Source: a virus
Length of the DNA: 64,000 nt
IMG/VR virus record: IMGVR_UViG_3300035703_000072
Span: 1 to 64,000 of that record
Strand: one strand, 5' to 3'
The notes below the pieces were generated by a model, which saw only the letters and a program-made list of their open reading frames with translations, ran no database searches and was not told the DNA's origin. A program made the position numbers and the translations under genes. Every line of letters begins with the position of its first letter. The stretch's first letter is position 1. Of the stretch, positions 40,642 through 48,363 are shown piece by piece.

Positions 40642-40847
40642 TACGCTGTAACTGTTTCAAATATTTGCTCATCAGTCAAACCATGTTCGCGATAAACTTT
40701 AACCGCTGCCATTTTCGTTAAGTTATCGCTGTTACGCTGAGCCAATTGCTGAACGTTTCTCTCAGAAACTCCAAGAGCCAAAGCTGTACTTAATCGAAAT
40801 TTCTTGTCGTTTAACAGTTTTTCTATGATTAATTGTGTCACTTTCAT
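40641..40847 (-). CDS. Cro-like DNA-binding protein, 68 aa
   Basis: The ATG at 40847 (MKVTQLIIEKLLNDKKFRLS) is chosen because longer starts run through the operator region. HTH: STALALGVSERNVQQLAQRN (about residues 19-38). It is the first gene leaving the switch region on minus, directly opposite the S24 repressor, as Cro in lambda. Likely represses the lysogeny promoter when early transcription starts. Full length for this class. Confidence 0.75.
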   Translation of the reverse strand: MKVTQLIIEKLLNDKKFRLSTALALGVSERNVQQLAQRNSDNLTKMAAVKVYREHGLTDEQIFETVTA

Positions 40848-40956
40848 GGTATTTTGTGTATTTTTGTTCGTATATATATGCAAATATACACACATTGTGC
40901 ATACCTGCAAACTTTTTGCACACTTTTTTACACTTTGTGCGTAAATTTTTTTCAAC
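40848..40956. promoter_or_regulatory. Lysogeny switch: divergent promoters and operators
   Basis: On minus, TTG (40908-40910) and TATATTTG (40881-40888) are separated by 19 bases, a full Bacteroidota promoter for the Cro-like gene. Operator-like repeats of TTGTGC/GCACAA occur at about 40894, 40917 and 40936 and TTTGTGTA near 40854. On plus only a near match TACACTTTG at about 40930 is seen for the repressor. Repressor and Cro presumably compete here. Confidence 0.65.
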
Positions 40957-41658
40957 ATGGCAGAAACACTGACACCGGAAGAGATTAAGAGGGCTCGTGT
41001 ATCACTAAACATGACACAATCGCAGTTCGGAGAGATGCTTGGCGCTAAGCTCCGAACAGTACAATCATGGGAAGATGGCAGCCGAAATATGAAAGAGGCC
41101 ACGGTTATGTTACTTGAGCAAAAACTCAATACGCACAATACCACACAAAGTGTAAATGATGCTGCTGAAGCCTACAATATTGAAGTTTCTCATATCGATG
41201 GCTTGCGCTCAAGTGTAATGCACGTGCCACTGGTTAACCAGTACGCCTATGCCGGTTACCTATCGGGATTTGCCGACAATGAATATGTAGACAACTTGCC
41301 GAAAATACCATTCATACTTGATAAGGAGTATAGGGGAGAGTATCTCTGCTTTGAAGTCAAAGGAGATAGTATGGAGTGTGATTCTGAAGAAAGCATTCCG
41401 GAAGGTTCTATACTATTGTGCCGGAATGTGCGTAAGGAATATTGGAGAAACAAGCTGCACATACACAAGTGGGATTTTGTGATAGTTCACAACACTGATG
41501 GCATATTGGTAAAGCGTATCATCAAGCATGATGTTGAGAACGGCATTATAACAATTCACTCCCTAAACGAGTTTTATCAGGATAGAGAATTACATTTGAA
41601 GGATATTCAACAAATATTCAACATAGTAGAAATACAAACTAAAAGGAAAAGACGATGA
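40957..41658 (+). CDS. Phage repressor, XRE-S24 (LexA-like) family
   Basis: 233 residues. N-terminal HTH MTQSQFGEMLGAKLRTVQSW (about 19-38). C-terminal S24 peptidase domain: self-cleavage site Ala-Gly in YAYAGYLSG (about residue 99), catalytic Ser in KGDSMECD (about 137), and Lys in ILVKRIIKH (about 185). It maintains lysogeny by binding the operators at 40848-40956 and is inactivated by RecA-stimulated cleavage. Overlaps the next gene by 4 bases. Confidence 0.9.
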   Translation: MAETLTPEEIKRARVSLNMTQSQFGEMLGAKLRTVQSWEDGSRNMKEATVMLLEQKLNTHNTTQSVNDAAEAYNIEVSHIDGLRSSVMHVPLVNQYAYAGYLSGFADNEYVDNLPKIPFILDKEYRGEYLCFEVKGDSMECDSEESIPEGSILLCRNVRKEYWRNKLHIHKWDFVIVHNTDGILVKRIIKHDVENGIITIHSLNEFYQDRELHLKDIQQIFNIVEIQTKRKRR

Positions 41659-42167
41659 GAAAAATTATTGCATTGCTATTGATCTGCAGCAGTTCATTAG
41701 CTCAAGAAAAGTTTGAATACAGCGAAACAGCATTTACTGATTACGTTGTTACTGAAGTAAACGGTGATGTAAAAACCATTTACTCAAAAGCCTTGAACTG
41801 GATAAAAGAAAATTATGTAAATCCGGATGAGGTAATCAAGATGACAATGGATAATGAAAAAATCAGATTTCAGGGTTATAAAGCCAACTTTCTTTGTATG
41901 GGTTCAGTTTGCTCAAATGCTTCCTATACAATAGAGATTAGCTTCAAAGATGGTAAGTACAAGTTTGACCCAATGCAATTGAAGTTAATGAATAATGCCG
42001 GGAGTTATGAAGTGCCTCTTTCTGATCTTAGAATTTACTATGACAAAAAAGGTAAAGTAAAAAAAGGTTCTGAAGAAGCGTTACAGAGCTTGTCTGACTT
42101 ATTCAACGGTCTTAATTTAAGTCTGAAGGATTACATCAACGGTAACACCAAAAAAGCGGACTGGTAA
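41655..42167 (+). CDS. DUF4468-like secreted protein, 170 aa
   Basis: Signal peptide MRKIIALLLICSSSLAQE with a plausible cleavage after SSSLA. Mature part: SKALNWIKENYVNPDEVIKM, then NEKIRFQGYKANF and YTIEISFKDGKYKF, which is the DUF4468 pattern (envelope proteins with a TBP-like beta fold in Bacteroidota). It is coupled to the repressor by ATGA overlap, so it is expressed in the lysogen: a candidate conversion or exclusion factor. The two Cys in FLCMGSVCS are notable. Confidence 0.7.
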   Translation: MRKIIALLLICSSSLAQEKFEYSETAFTDYVVTEVNGDVKTIYSKALNWIKENYVNPDEVIKMTMDNEKIRFQGYKANFLCMGSVCSNASYTIEISFKDGKYKFDPMQLKLMNNAGSYEVPLSDLRIYYDKKGKVKKGSEEALQSLSDLFNGLNLSLKDYINGNTKKADW

Positions 42168-42412
42168 TGTTAGAGGTTAACGAAAAGGTTTTCAATTTTA
42201 TTCAGGCTCTCAAGTCAAGCGGTCGAATTGAGTTCGACAACGACTTCTGTGAGGCAATTGGTCTGAAGAAACAAAACCTAAATAACATCAAGAACGGAAA
42301 GAACTTCTTTGCAACAAAGCATATAAACCAAATATGTAAGGTTTTCGGAGCTAATGCAAACTACTTCTTTGGCACAGAGGACAACATGTTCCGCCGTTTA
42401 AAGAGTAAATAA
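42167..42412 (+). CDS. Small XRE-like HTH protein, 81 aa
   Basis: The start overlaps the previous stop (TAATG). HTH segment: DFCEAIGLKKQNLNNIKNGK (about residues 22-41), then HINQICKVFGANANYFFGTE, the closing helices typical of small XRE-family repressors. It is the last gene of the lysogeny operon and stops beside the att region. It may tune the switch or integrase expression. Confidence 0.75.
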   Translation: MLEVNEKVFNFIQALKSSGRIEFDNDFCEAIGLKKQNLNNIKNGKNFFATKHINQICKVFGANANYFFGTEDNMFRRLKSK

Positions 42413-42660
42413 TATCGTCAATAATAAAATTCAAATTCAATAATTCATAGTATCATTCCAAGATAATTGTAGCTTACAAATCAGCGGTTTAAGATATCAT
42501 TCCCGATAGCACATTCTCTGTTAATCAGAGGGTCCTTGGTTCGAGCCCAAGAGGGGGAGCAAAAGCCGGAAGTTACACCACCAAAGACTTCCGGCTTTTT
42601 TTATCAAAACCACTTCAGCATTGTAGCACAGTTATCGTCAATAATAACGTCAATAATTAA
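42413..42660. other. Attachment-site region with tRNA-Asn 3' half
   Basis: 42518-42559 is the 3' half of tRNA-Asn: loop CTGTTAA (GUU anticodon), stem TCAGA, variable GGGTC, T arm CTTGG-TTCGAGC-CCAAG, acceptor AGGGGGA and discriminator G. The 5' side cannot complete the tRNA. Direct repeats flank it: TATCGTCAATAATAA at 42413-42427 and 42633-42647 (partial copy 42648-42658), and TATCATTCC at 42451-42459 and 42495-42503. These look like integrase arm sites on both sides of a core, as in attP or a tandem-prophage junction. Confidence 0.75.
42561..42602. terminator. Strong terminator after the att core
   Basis: A 13-bp stem AAAAGCCGGAAGT (42561-42573)/ACTTCCGGCTTTT (42587-42599) followed by a T run on plus; the A-rich 5' arm also gives a T run on minus. 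It would end the lysogeny operon of prophage A and insulate the integrase. Confidence 0.85.
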
Positions 42661-42665
42661 GCTAC

Positions 42666-43919
42666 ATGAAATCAGAAAGAATCTTACTGCCCAATGGCTG
42701 CAGCTGTAGCCGTCCATCTGTATTTCCCAAAAATTGGAAAACGTGTGATAAGTCAGCATTGAAACTGTATTGGCGCATTCAGTACTATTTCTATGACCCG
42801 AACTTTCCCAAGCCAACAACTCCAATCGTTGTAAAGGGAATGAATGAATACAAATCATTGGCCGATCGGAGAGCAGTTACTCAAATGCTTATCGATGATG
42901 AACTTGATGCACTCATCAACAAAGGTTTCAATCCTTACCTGAAGAAATACACAGCGCTTGAACCTGAGAAGCCAAAAGCAGAACTCAATCCGGATTTGCC
43001 ATTCGTGGAAGCCTTTCGTTTGGCATCCAAAAAGGTGAAAGGTTCAAAAGAACACCTGGACCAAATTCGTTTTGCAATCAACCGGTTTGAAAAGTCAGCA
43101 GCTCAACTTCGTATAACCGATGTAACCATTGGCCAACTTAAAAGAAGTCAATTCAAAGAGGTATTGGATAACCTCGATTTAACGGATAATTATTTCAATA
43201 AGTTCAAAAGCTACTTCTCGAGCTTGTTCTCCGTTCTTATCGAATGGGAGTGCTGCGAAAACAACATTACTCGTGATATTAAGAAGCGTGTTGTGGTCAA
43301 AAACCAAAGAGAAGTACTCAGTATCGAATGTGTGGCCAAGATACTTGAGAAGCTAAAGCCAAATCTTTACGAGTTTTACCGATATGGAAAGATATTCCTT
43401 TACTCCGGTTCTCGAAGCCGTGAACTTTTTTCAGTTCAAGCCAAGCACGTGAGACTTGAGAAGCAAGAATACGATGTACTGATCAAGAAAGGCAGTCAGT
43501 ATGTTTGGGAGACAAAGGTTATAATCAAAAATGCAATTCCTTTTTGGAGAGAAATAGTATCGTTGGCCAAGTCACCTGAAGATTATTTGTTTTCTGAAGG
43601 ATTGATTCCAGGACTGAAGAGTATAAGCTCCCGACAAATTACAATCAGATGGCGTAAGCATGTAAAGGCAAAGCTTGTATTCTACAAAGATGAGGTTCGG
43701 GAAAAGGCTGAGCTTGACAAATTTGGTATTAAAGATTACGAATTGATCTCCGCTGACTTCTATTCGATGAAACATACCTTTTTGGATTTGCTTGATGAGG
43801 TTCATGCTGAGAATACTGCTCAGGAAATGGCAGCGCATCGTTCGGGCAAGATAACCAAGGTTTACGCTGTTGGAAGTGTTAAGCGGAAGAATGAGCGATT
43901 GAAGCAGATATCAGTATAA
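42666..43919 (+). CDS. int: Tyrosine integrase, prophage B
   Basis: 417 residues. The catalytic core shows GSRSRELF (Arg I, about residue 245), a Lys in the beta hairpin after VLIKKGSQY, YSMKHTFLDL (motif H-x-x-R replaced by Y-x-x-K, then His), AAHRSGKITKVY with His and nucleophile Tyr at about residue 400. The N-terminal part is a SAM-like core-binding domain. It integrates at tRNA-Asn; the att region lies 6 bases upstream. Belongs to prophage B because no att repeat follows it before the lysis genes. Confidence 0.9.
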   Translation: MKSERILLPNGCSCSRPSVFPKNWKTCDKSALKLYWRIQYYFYDPNFPKPTTPIVVKGMNEYKSLADRRAVTQMLIDDELDALINKGFNPYLKKYTALEPEKPKAELNPDLPFVEAFRLASKKVKGSKEHLDQIRFAINRFEKSAAQLRITDVTIGQLKRSQFKEVLDNLDLTDNYFNKFKSYFSSLFSVLIEWECCENNITRDIKKRVVVKNQREVLSIECVAKILEKLKPNLYEFYRYGKIFLYSGSRSRELFSVQAKHVRLEKQEYDVLIKKGSQYVWETKVIIKNAIPFWREIVSLAKSPEDYLFSEGLIPGLKSISSRQITIRWRKHVKAKLVFYKDEVREKAELDKFGIKDYELISADFYSMKHTFLDLLDEVHAENTAQEMAAHRSGKITKVYAVGSVKRKNERLKQISV

Positions 43920-43926
43920 AAAGAAA

Positions 43927-43947
43927 GGCACACCTTGTGAGTGTGCC
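43927..43947 (-). terminator. Terminator for late genes of prophage B
   Basis: GGCACAC (43927-43933) and GTGTGCC (43941-43947) form a 7-bp stem. On minus it is followed by TTTCTTTTT, so it ends the leftward late transcript before the convergent integrase gene. Confidence 0.7.
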
Positions 43948-43988
43948 CTTCCGCCCCAAATCTACAATATGAACATGCCAATTGTATG

Positions 43989-44543
43989 CTACGCTTTTTT
44001 AATCCTGCTCAGTATTCCTAAAACCGGATTTGTAAATGCAGTAATGCCCTCTATAAGTTTAGGAGCAAAATATATGATAGCAATAAGATAAAGCCACCAT
44101 GGTATTTGACTGATTTTTTTTGATAAGTACTCATCTGTTTTCTGCTCAAAGGACTTCTCGGTTTTTTCCTTTTCTTTTACTTTCTCTTTTGTATTTGAAG
44201 TTTCGCCAATAGTAGCTCTGAACTGAAGCTCTCGTTTGATTAAGTCATAGTAAAGTTCATAACCATTATCACCGGAACTTTTTTGATGGTTTAAACTTGC
44301 CAATATACGGTCGACAGCTCGATTAACTTCAGCATCAAAATCACGATTCCCGGTATCACTTTTTTGTACCGGAATTACAGACTTATCATTGATGGCTTTG
44401 TTCTTTTCAGTAATATGGCTACTGTCTTTTGATTTTTCTGAAAGATTAGTTTCTTTGGTGCTTTTGTTTTTTTCTGAATTTGTTTTCATGGTACCGCATC
44501 CTATAAATGAAAATGCGATAATTAATGCTAAGTACTTTTTCAT
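43989..44543 (-). CDS. Candidate unimolecular spanin (lipoprotein with C-terminal TM)
   Basis: 184 residues. Lipoprotein signal MKKYLALIIAFSFIGCG with lipobox Cys at 16. The middle is very charged and helical with little hydrophobic content (EKNKSTKETNLSEKSKD; NTKEKVKEKEKTEKSFEQK). Near the C-terminus is a TM helix (IPWWLYLIAIIYFAPKLIEG). An outer-membrane lipid anchor plus inner-membrane helix is the topology of u-spanins such as T1 gp11. It is the last gene of the lysis cassette, overlapping the amidase gene by 4 bases. Confidence 0.65.
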   Translation of the reverse strand: MKKYLALIIAFSFIGCGTMKTNSEKNKSTKETNLSEKSKDSSHITEKNKAINDKSVIPVQKSDTGNRDFDAEVNRAVDRILASLNHQKSSGDNGYELYYDLIKRELQFRATIGETSNTKEKVKEKEKTEKSFEQKTDEYLSKKISQIPWWLYLIAIIYFAPKLIEGITAFTNPVLGILSRIKKA

Positions 44544-45085
44544 AATAAATCTTCGTAACGTTTTATGATTTTGGCCATTTCTACAGCCAACTTTTCTTTG
44601 TTTGATTTGTATCTTCTAACATCATCAGAATTGGAAATGAAACATAGCTCCAATAAGCAAATGATACCATCTTCACGCATCAATGCCAATCTCCCTCTAT
44701 GGCTATCTGATTCTGTTTTTACCCCTCTGTTTTTAATTCCGAGAATTGATGCGGTCAAATCTGAAAGCTCTTTCGCAAAGGCACGGTCTAATCTATCAGA
44801 TTCAGCTTCAATCAAAGCAGTAGTTCCAGTGGCCGATTTGTTTTCGGCGGCATCAAAATGAAACTCTATTATAACAGAGCCATTTCCGGTTTTTATTCTC
44901 TGAAGAACAGTTCCGAGTCTTTCATCATCATTGTCCTTGATAACTTTTAAGCCAATTTTTTCACATTGCTTAATTACCAAGTCACGAAATTCAACTGTTA
45001 GATTGGCTTCGTGATATCCGTTTCCGATTGCTCCCGGATCCGGTTTTAATCCGTTTGGGTTATGACCCGCTAATAAGAATACCAT
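44540..45085 (-). CDS. N-acetylmuramoyl-L-alanine amidase (endolysin)
   Basis: Amidase_3 fold, 181 residues, no signal peptide. Zinc ligands and catalytic Glu are visible in LLAGHNPNG, GYHEANLT, IEFHFDAAEN and CLLELCFISN, in the order His-Glu-His-Glu. Cleaves the glycan-peptide bond of host peptidoglycan; needs the holin encoded just upstream for access. Normal length for a single-domain phage amidase. Confidence 0.9.
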   Translation of the reverse strand: MVFLLAGHNPNGLKPDPGAIGNGYHEANLTVEFRDLVIKQCEKIGLKVIKDNDDERLGTVLQRIKTGNGSVIIEFHFDAAENKSATGTTALIEAESDRLDRAFAKELSDLTASILGIKNRGVKTESDSHRGRLALMREDGIICLLELCFISNSDDVRRYKSNKEKLAVEMAKIIKRYEDLL

Positions 45086-45088
45086 AAT

Positions 45089-45646
45089 TTAATTTTCGTT
45101 TGCTGTTTCGCCTTTAATTGAGCGCCAAGCACTCCAAATCTTGTTAGACATAAGTTTTATCCTTTCAAATAAGTTAAACCCGCATTTAGGTAGATTCTCG
45201 TGTACAATTGAGAAACCTTCATTCAAACAGAATAGTAAAAGAATGAATGTAGGGAGTGTTATTTCGGCATCGGAAATGCTTTCATATCGTAGGTTTTTAA
45301 TAAAAAACACCTTTTGAAATTTGTACAGTATCAGCGGGAATCCCATATACACCATTCCCTTGACAAACATCTTTTTGAACTTGTCGGAACTGAAGCCTTC
45401 GCCTTTACCGAAGAACCATTTGTCTTTTCGGTCGGCTTTTTTTTTCCACTCGAAATAGGAACCTAAAACACCGGTTACCAAGTCGGCCAAGAATAGCCAA
45501 AAAAGAATCCAGGCAACGCCTTTGAAATCAACTACCGGTGAAACAACTACTGCCGGAGCGATTGTAAAAAATACAGCTGTTGGCTTTTTAATGATGAATG
45601 AAAAAAGAGTGAAGTTTGGTAGGGCTACCGCTAAAAAGTTTCTCAT
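45089..45646 (-). CDS. Holin, phage_holin_4-like
   Basis: 185 residues with hydrophobic segments at about 20-40 (TAVFFTIAPAVVVSPVV), 46-66 (WILFWLFLADLVTGVLGSYF) and 130-150 (TLPTFILLLFCLNEGFSI). The LADLVTGVLGSYFEWK block is the signature of toxin-secretion/phage-lysis holins. Three bases before the amidase. Larger than classic holins but usual for this family in Bacteroidota. Confidence 0.85.
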   Translation of the reverse strand: MRNFLAVALPNFTLFSFIIKKPTAVFFTIAPAVVVSPVVDFKGVAWILFWLFLADLVTGVLGSYFEWKKKADRKDKWFFGKGEGFSSDKFKKMFVKGMVYMGFPLILYKFQKVFFIKNLRYESISDAEITLPTFILLLFCLNEGFSIVHENLPKCGFNLFERIKLMSNKIWSAWRSIKGETANEN

Positions 45647-46563
45647 GACTTGATTTGTATTGTGGAAATATTTCCGGTTCTAATTTCGATTACTTCTAAA
45701 ATTCGCTTTTGATTGTTTTGATATGGTCGCCATCGACCGGCAAGCGTGCAGTTGTATTGACCAACGCAAGCAGTGGCAATGAATTCGTAAATAGGGCTTT
45801 CGAACATTGGACGGTGTTCGTTGGATAGGTAGTAGGCAGCCAAGGTGCTTTCGGGAGTTTCGTAACCATGCGCAACCGATTCACCAAAGAATAACGCACC
45901 GGAAGCTTCATAGCGCTCGAAAAAACCTGAATGCGACAAACTATCGCTTTCTTGCAATTGGAGTGCTTTGTCCTTAGCTAAGTGATACAAATCCAAGCTG
46001 GTTTTGTAAGGAGAAAGTCCGAGTTCTTTTCGGTGCTCATTGTTTAGCTGAATGATTTTCGATTCTTTTTCACTCATATAGTCTGCCGGGATTTCTCTTT
46101 GTGGAAATGGCACGAATACTATTTCCTTTTCGCATGAAGTTAGGAGAAACAGTACCATCAAAGACAAGCCAATCAAAAGCAACTTTATAGGAGTAGGCAC
46201 TTCCTTTTTTTGAATTCGCAATTTAACGGCGATGGTTACCCAATAGATAGCGTAAACTACTATTGAGCCATCAAAAAGAAACTCCGATTTGTACTGTGGA
46301 AAAAAAACAGCGGTTCCGGATCCGGATAAAAATCCTATAAGCGTCCAAAGGATATCCCATTTGTCGAAATTGGACTTTTCAATTTGGGCTTGCATCCATT
46401 CGTGGCCACCACCGGCTAAACCCCCAAATACAAATGAAGCAAAAGCAATTCCAATAAATACTCCGGCATTATGTGGATAAGAAGAAAATCCGGTAATGTG
46501 GCTGATATAATTCCAAACAAATAAGCCAAGAATGCCATGGGCAATGTTAAAGATAGTTTTCAT
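45643..46563 (-). CDS. Membrane protein with CAP (SCP/PR-1) domain in lysis cassette
   Basis: 306 residues. The first 150 are hydrophobic with about four membrane segments and glycine-rich SFVFGGLAGGGHEW. An internal lipobox-like FLLTSCEKEI (about 142) marks the boundary to a CAP-like domain: NEHRKELGLSPYKTSLDLYH, SHSGFFERYEASG, FGESVAHGYETPES, YEFIATACVGQYN. CAP domains may be muralytic or adhesive. It is coupled by ATGA to the holin gene. It may be a fusion of a second holin-like gene and a secreted CAP protein. Confidence 0.75.
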   Translation of the reverse strand: MKTIFNIAHGILGLFVWNYISHITGFSSYPHNAGVFIGIAFASFVFGGLAGGGHEWMQAQIEKSNFDKWDILWTLIGFLSGSGTAVFFPQYKSEFLFDGSIVVYAIYWVTIAVKLRIQKKEVPTPIKLLLIGLSLMVLFLLTSCEKEIVFVPFPQREIPADYMSEKESKIIQLNNEHRKELGLSPYKTSLDLYHLAKDKALQLQESDSLSHSGFFERYEASGALFFGESVAHGYETPESTLAAYYLSNEHRPMFESPIYEFIATACVGQYNCTLAGRWRPYQNNQKRILEVIEIRTGNISTIQIKS

Positions 46564-46979
46564 AGTTTGTATAGTCTAATGTGAACAATGTTGTTGTAAG
46601 TGCCTTTCAGCATGTGGCGCCATACGTTGATAAATGTAAATCGAGTGAAGAACCAACGCTGAATGATTAATTCAATCGGGTAGTTAAGCGCAATCATAAC
46701 CGAGAAAAACTCGTTATCGATTTGATATCCAACGTTGCCGTTGCTATTTCTCCAATCGTGAATGAAGCTCGCGAGCTCCCAACGAGATTTGAATCGGGAA
46801 CGAACGAAAGTCGGACCGTCATAACTGAACTTTCCGGCTTTAAAATCTTCCCAAGCAAAAGTGAAAAGCTCGCGAATTGGATGTTTAAAATCCAATCCGT
46901 TCATTTCGGCGTGCATCGACTCATAGGCTTGCTTGAGTTCCTCCGGCAAAAAGTCTTTATACCACTTGTTTTTTCTCAT
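46560..46979 (-). CDS. DUF1353-like protein, 139 aa
   Basis: Contains SRWELASFIHDWRNSNGNVG (about residues 66-85) and NEFFSVMIALNYPIELIIQR. The SFIHDW...D.EFF pattern resembles DUF1353, common in phage late clusters and possibly a peptidase-like or amidase-related fold. Overlaps the CAP gene by 4 bases and is 2 bases from the fibre-associated gene. Function unknown. Confidence 0.5.
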   Translation of the reverse strand: MRKNKWYKDFLPEELKQAYESMHAEMNGLDFKHPIRELFTFAWEDFKAGKFSYDGPTFVRSRFKSRWELASFIHDWRNSNGNVGYQIDNEFFSVMIALNYPIELIIQRWFFTRFTFINVWRHMLKGTYNNIVHIRLYKL

Positions 46980-46981
46980 TG

Positions 46982-47425
46982 CTACAGCTTTCCGGCATTT
47001 ATGAATAAATCATCTAAGGCTTCTTCATTCAGTCCAAGTTGGAGAGCCAACTGATTTAAAAGAGCATCCTTTCTCTCAAAAACGACAGCATCATTCCAAG
47101 CGATTTTAGCATACGTCTTATTCGGTTCAGGGAGTCCGTTTATAGTAAGGTCAATTTGTGACAAGTCGAATTCTGCAAATGCCAAGGCAAGGCGCAACTG
47201 TCTGCGTGAAACCGCTTCAGGAACGCTTGCTTTTTTGGCTACAGCTAATTGTTCAGCTGTAGCACCTTCATAGAAGAATCTCTCAGCACGGTTAAACTTT
47301 CTGACCAAATAGTTATCAATAGGCAATAAGTCAGTTGAGTTTTCAGGTTGTTCACCAGGTGTGAAATAGTTTGAACCTATTACAGTTTCATCTTCAGCAT
47401 ATATTTGGTATAGTCTCTTTTCCAT
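46982..47425 (-). CDS. Fibre-associated protein of prophage B, 147 aa
   Basis: N-terminal MEKRLYQIYAEDETVIGSNY continuing with FTPGEQPENSTDLLP is homologous to the protein at 1-646 of prophage A, which has FAEGEQPELSTDILP in the same place. The rest, SVPEAVSRRQLRLALAFAEF and NGLPEPNKTYAKIAWNDAVV, resembles tail fibre assembly or tip-maturation proteins of other phages. One-base overlap with the fibre gene. Confidence 0.65.
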   Translation of the reverse strand: MEKRLYQIYAEDETVIGSNYFTPGEQPENSTDLLPIDNYLVRKFNRAERFFYEGATAEQLAVAKKASVPEAVSRRQLRLALAFAEFDLSQIDLTINGLPEPNKTYAKIAWNDAVVFERKDALLNQLALQLGLNEEALDDLFINAGKL

Positions 47426-48363
47426 TATAAAAGGGTATTATAAGATGAGGTATTAGGTCCTAATGCCACACAAGTGAACACTGAATTTTTTCGAGTTTTT
47501 GCACCTGCAGGAGAAGATGATATTTGTATTGCAGGAATTAATGATCCTGATTGATTACATTCTAAAACTCCAAATCCTAAAATACGTCCAAAAGGTGCTG
47601 CTGAATTACTTGTAGTGACTGTTCCTCCATAGTTAACAACCCTTGCCATTGATATAGCTGCTAATCCTGTTTCATTGGTTATAACTCCAAAAACATGTAT
47701 TGACATATGTGCCACTGTTGATGTGCCTAAAAATCCTAATGATAGGTTTTTAGAGACTGCAGAAAATTCAATGAAGTTGCAATTGAAGTAAACTAAATAT
47801 CTTGTTCCGGCTACTATTTGAATAGCTCCATCACTATCAGCACCTCCTGAAAATATCCTTTGTTGAGCAGTAGTGTTTAAAAGAGAAAAATCATCTACTT
47901 GAGCCAAGTACAAAGGATTGTTTTGTTTCTTGTTCAATAGGGCTATTAAATCAGTCTGAGAGCTAATTGAACCGGCTATACTTCCCCAATTTGCTGAAGT
48001 CAAATATCCATTTGGATTGGAGGAACGTGGATAATAGTTTAAAGCCAAAAGGTCAATTAAATCCGTTTGGTCTAATACATCTCCCTCGATGTCTCCCCAG
48101 TTCGTCGTTCCTGAAATCATTCCCAAACTCGCACGTGTGTACAATACCGGGAGCAATGCAGTTACCAAATTAGACATAGTTGTATGAACAACTCCGTTAA
48201 CTGTAAACTGAGATACTTCCTCGTAGTCACACAATTTCAGTTTGCTGTCGTAAGCGTTTACAACGGCCATCTTATCGCCAATAACATGTGGCATGAAATT
48301 CTTGAACGATGGAATCCCATTGAAAGAAAAAGTTTGAGTGTCTATGTTTACAATTACATTCAT
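47425..48363 (-). CDS. Tail fibre protein, prophage B (312 aa)
   Basis: Shorter fibre with beta-rich N-terminus (NVIVNIDTQTFSFNGIPSF), repeated NWGDIEGDVLDQTDLIDLLA / NWGSIAGSISSQTDLIALLN motifs (about 108-127, 144-163) and a tip domain (VAGTRYLVYFNCNF, AVSKNLSLGFLGTSTV) homologous to the end of the prophage A fibre. The tandem DQTDLI units are typical fibre shaft repeats. Likely receptor binding. Overlaps its neighbours by 1 and 4 bases. Confidence 0.8.
   Translation of the reverse strand: MNVIVNIDTQTFSFNGIPSFKNFMPHVIGDKMAVVNAYDSKLKLCDYEEVSQFTVNGVVHTTMSNLVTALLPVLYTRASLGMISGTTNWGDIEGDVLDQTDLIDLLALNYYPRSSNPNGYLTSANWGSIAGSISSQTDLIALLNKKQNNPLYLAQVDDFSLLNTTAQQRIFSGGADSDGAIQIVAGTRYLVYFNCNFIEFSAVSKNLSLGFLGTSTVAHMSIHVFGVITNETGLAAISMARVVNYGGTVTTSNSAAPFGRILGFGVLECNQSGSLIPAIQISSSPAGAKTRKNSVFTCVALGPNTSSYNTLL

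Noticed and set aside
40848-41144. Longer start for the Cro-like gene
   Set aside because: The extension covers the operator region and the repressor gene antisense; the ATG at 40847 fits the promoter at 40881-40910.
42484-42560. Intact tRNA gene before the integrase
   Set aside because: Only the 3' half folds; the bases before the anticodon loop (ACATTCT) do not pair with the anticodon stem TCAGA and no D arm or TCCCCCT acceptor strand exists upstream.
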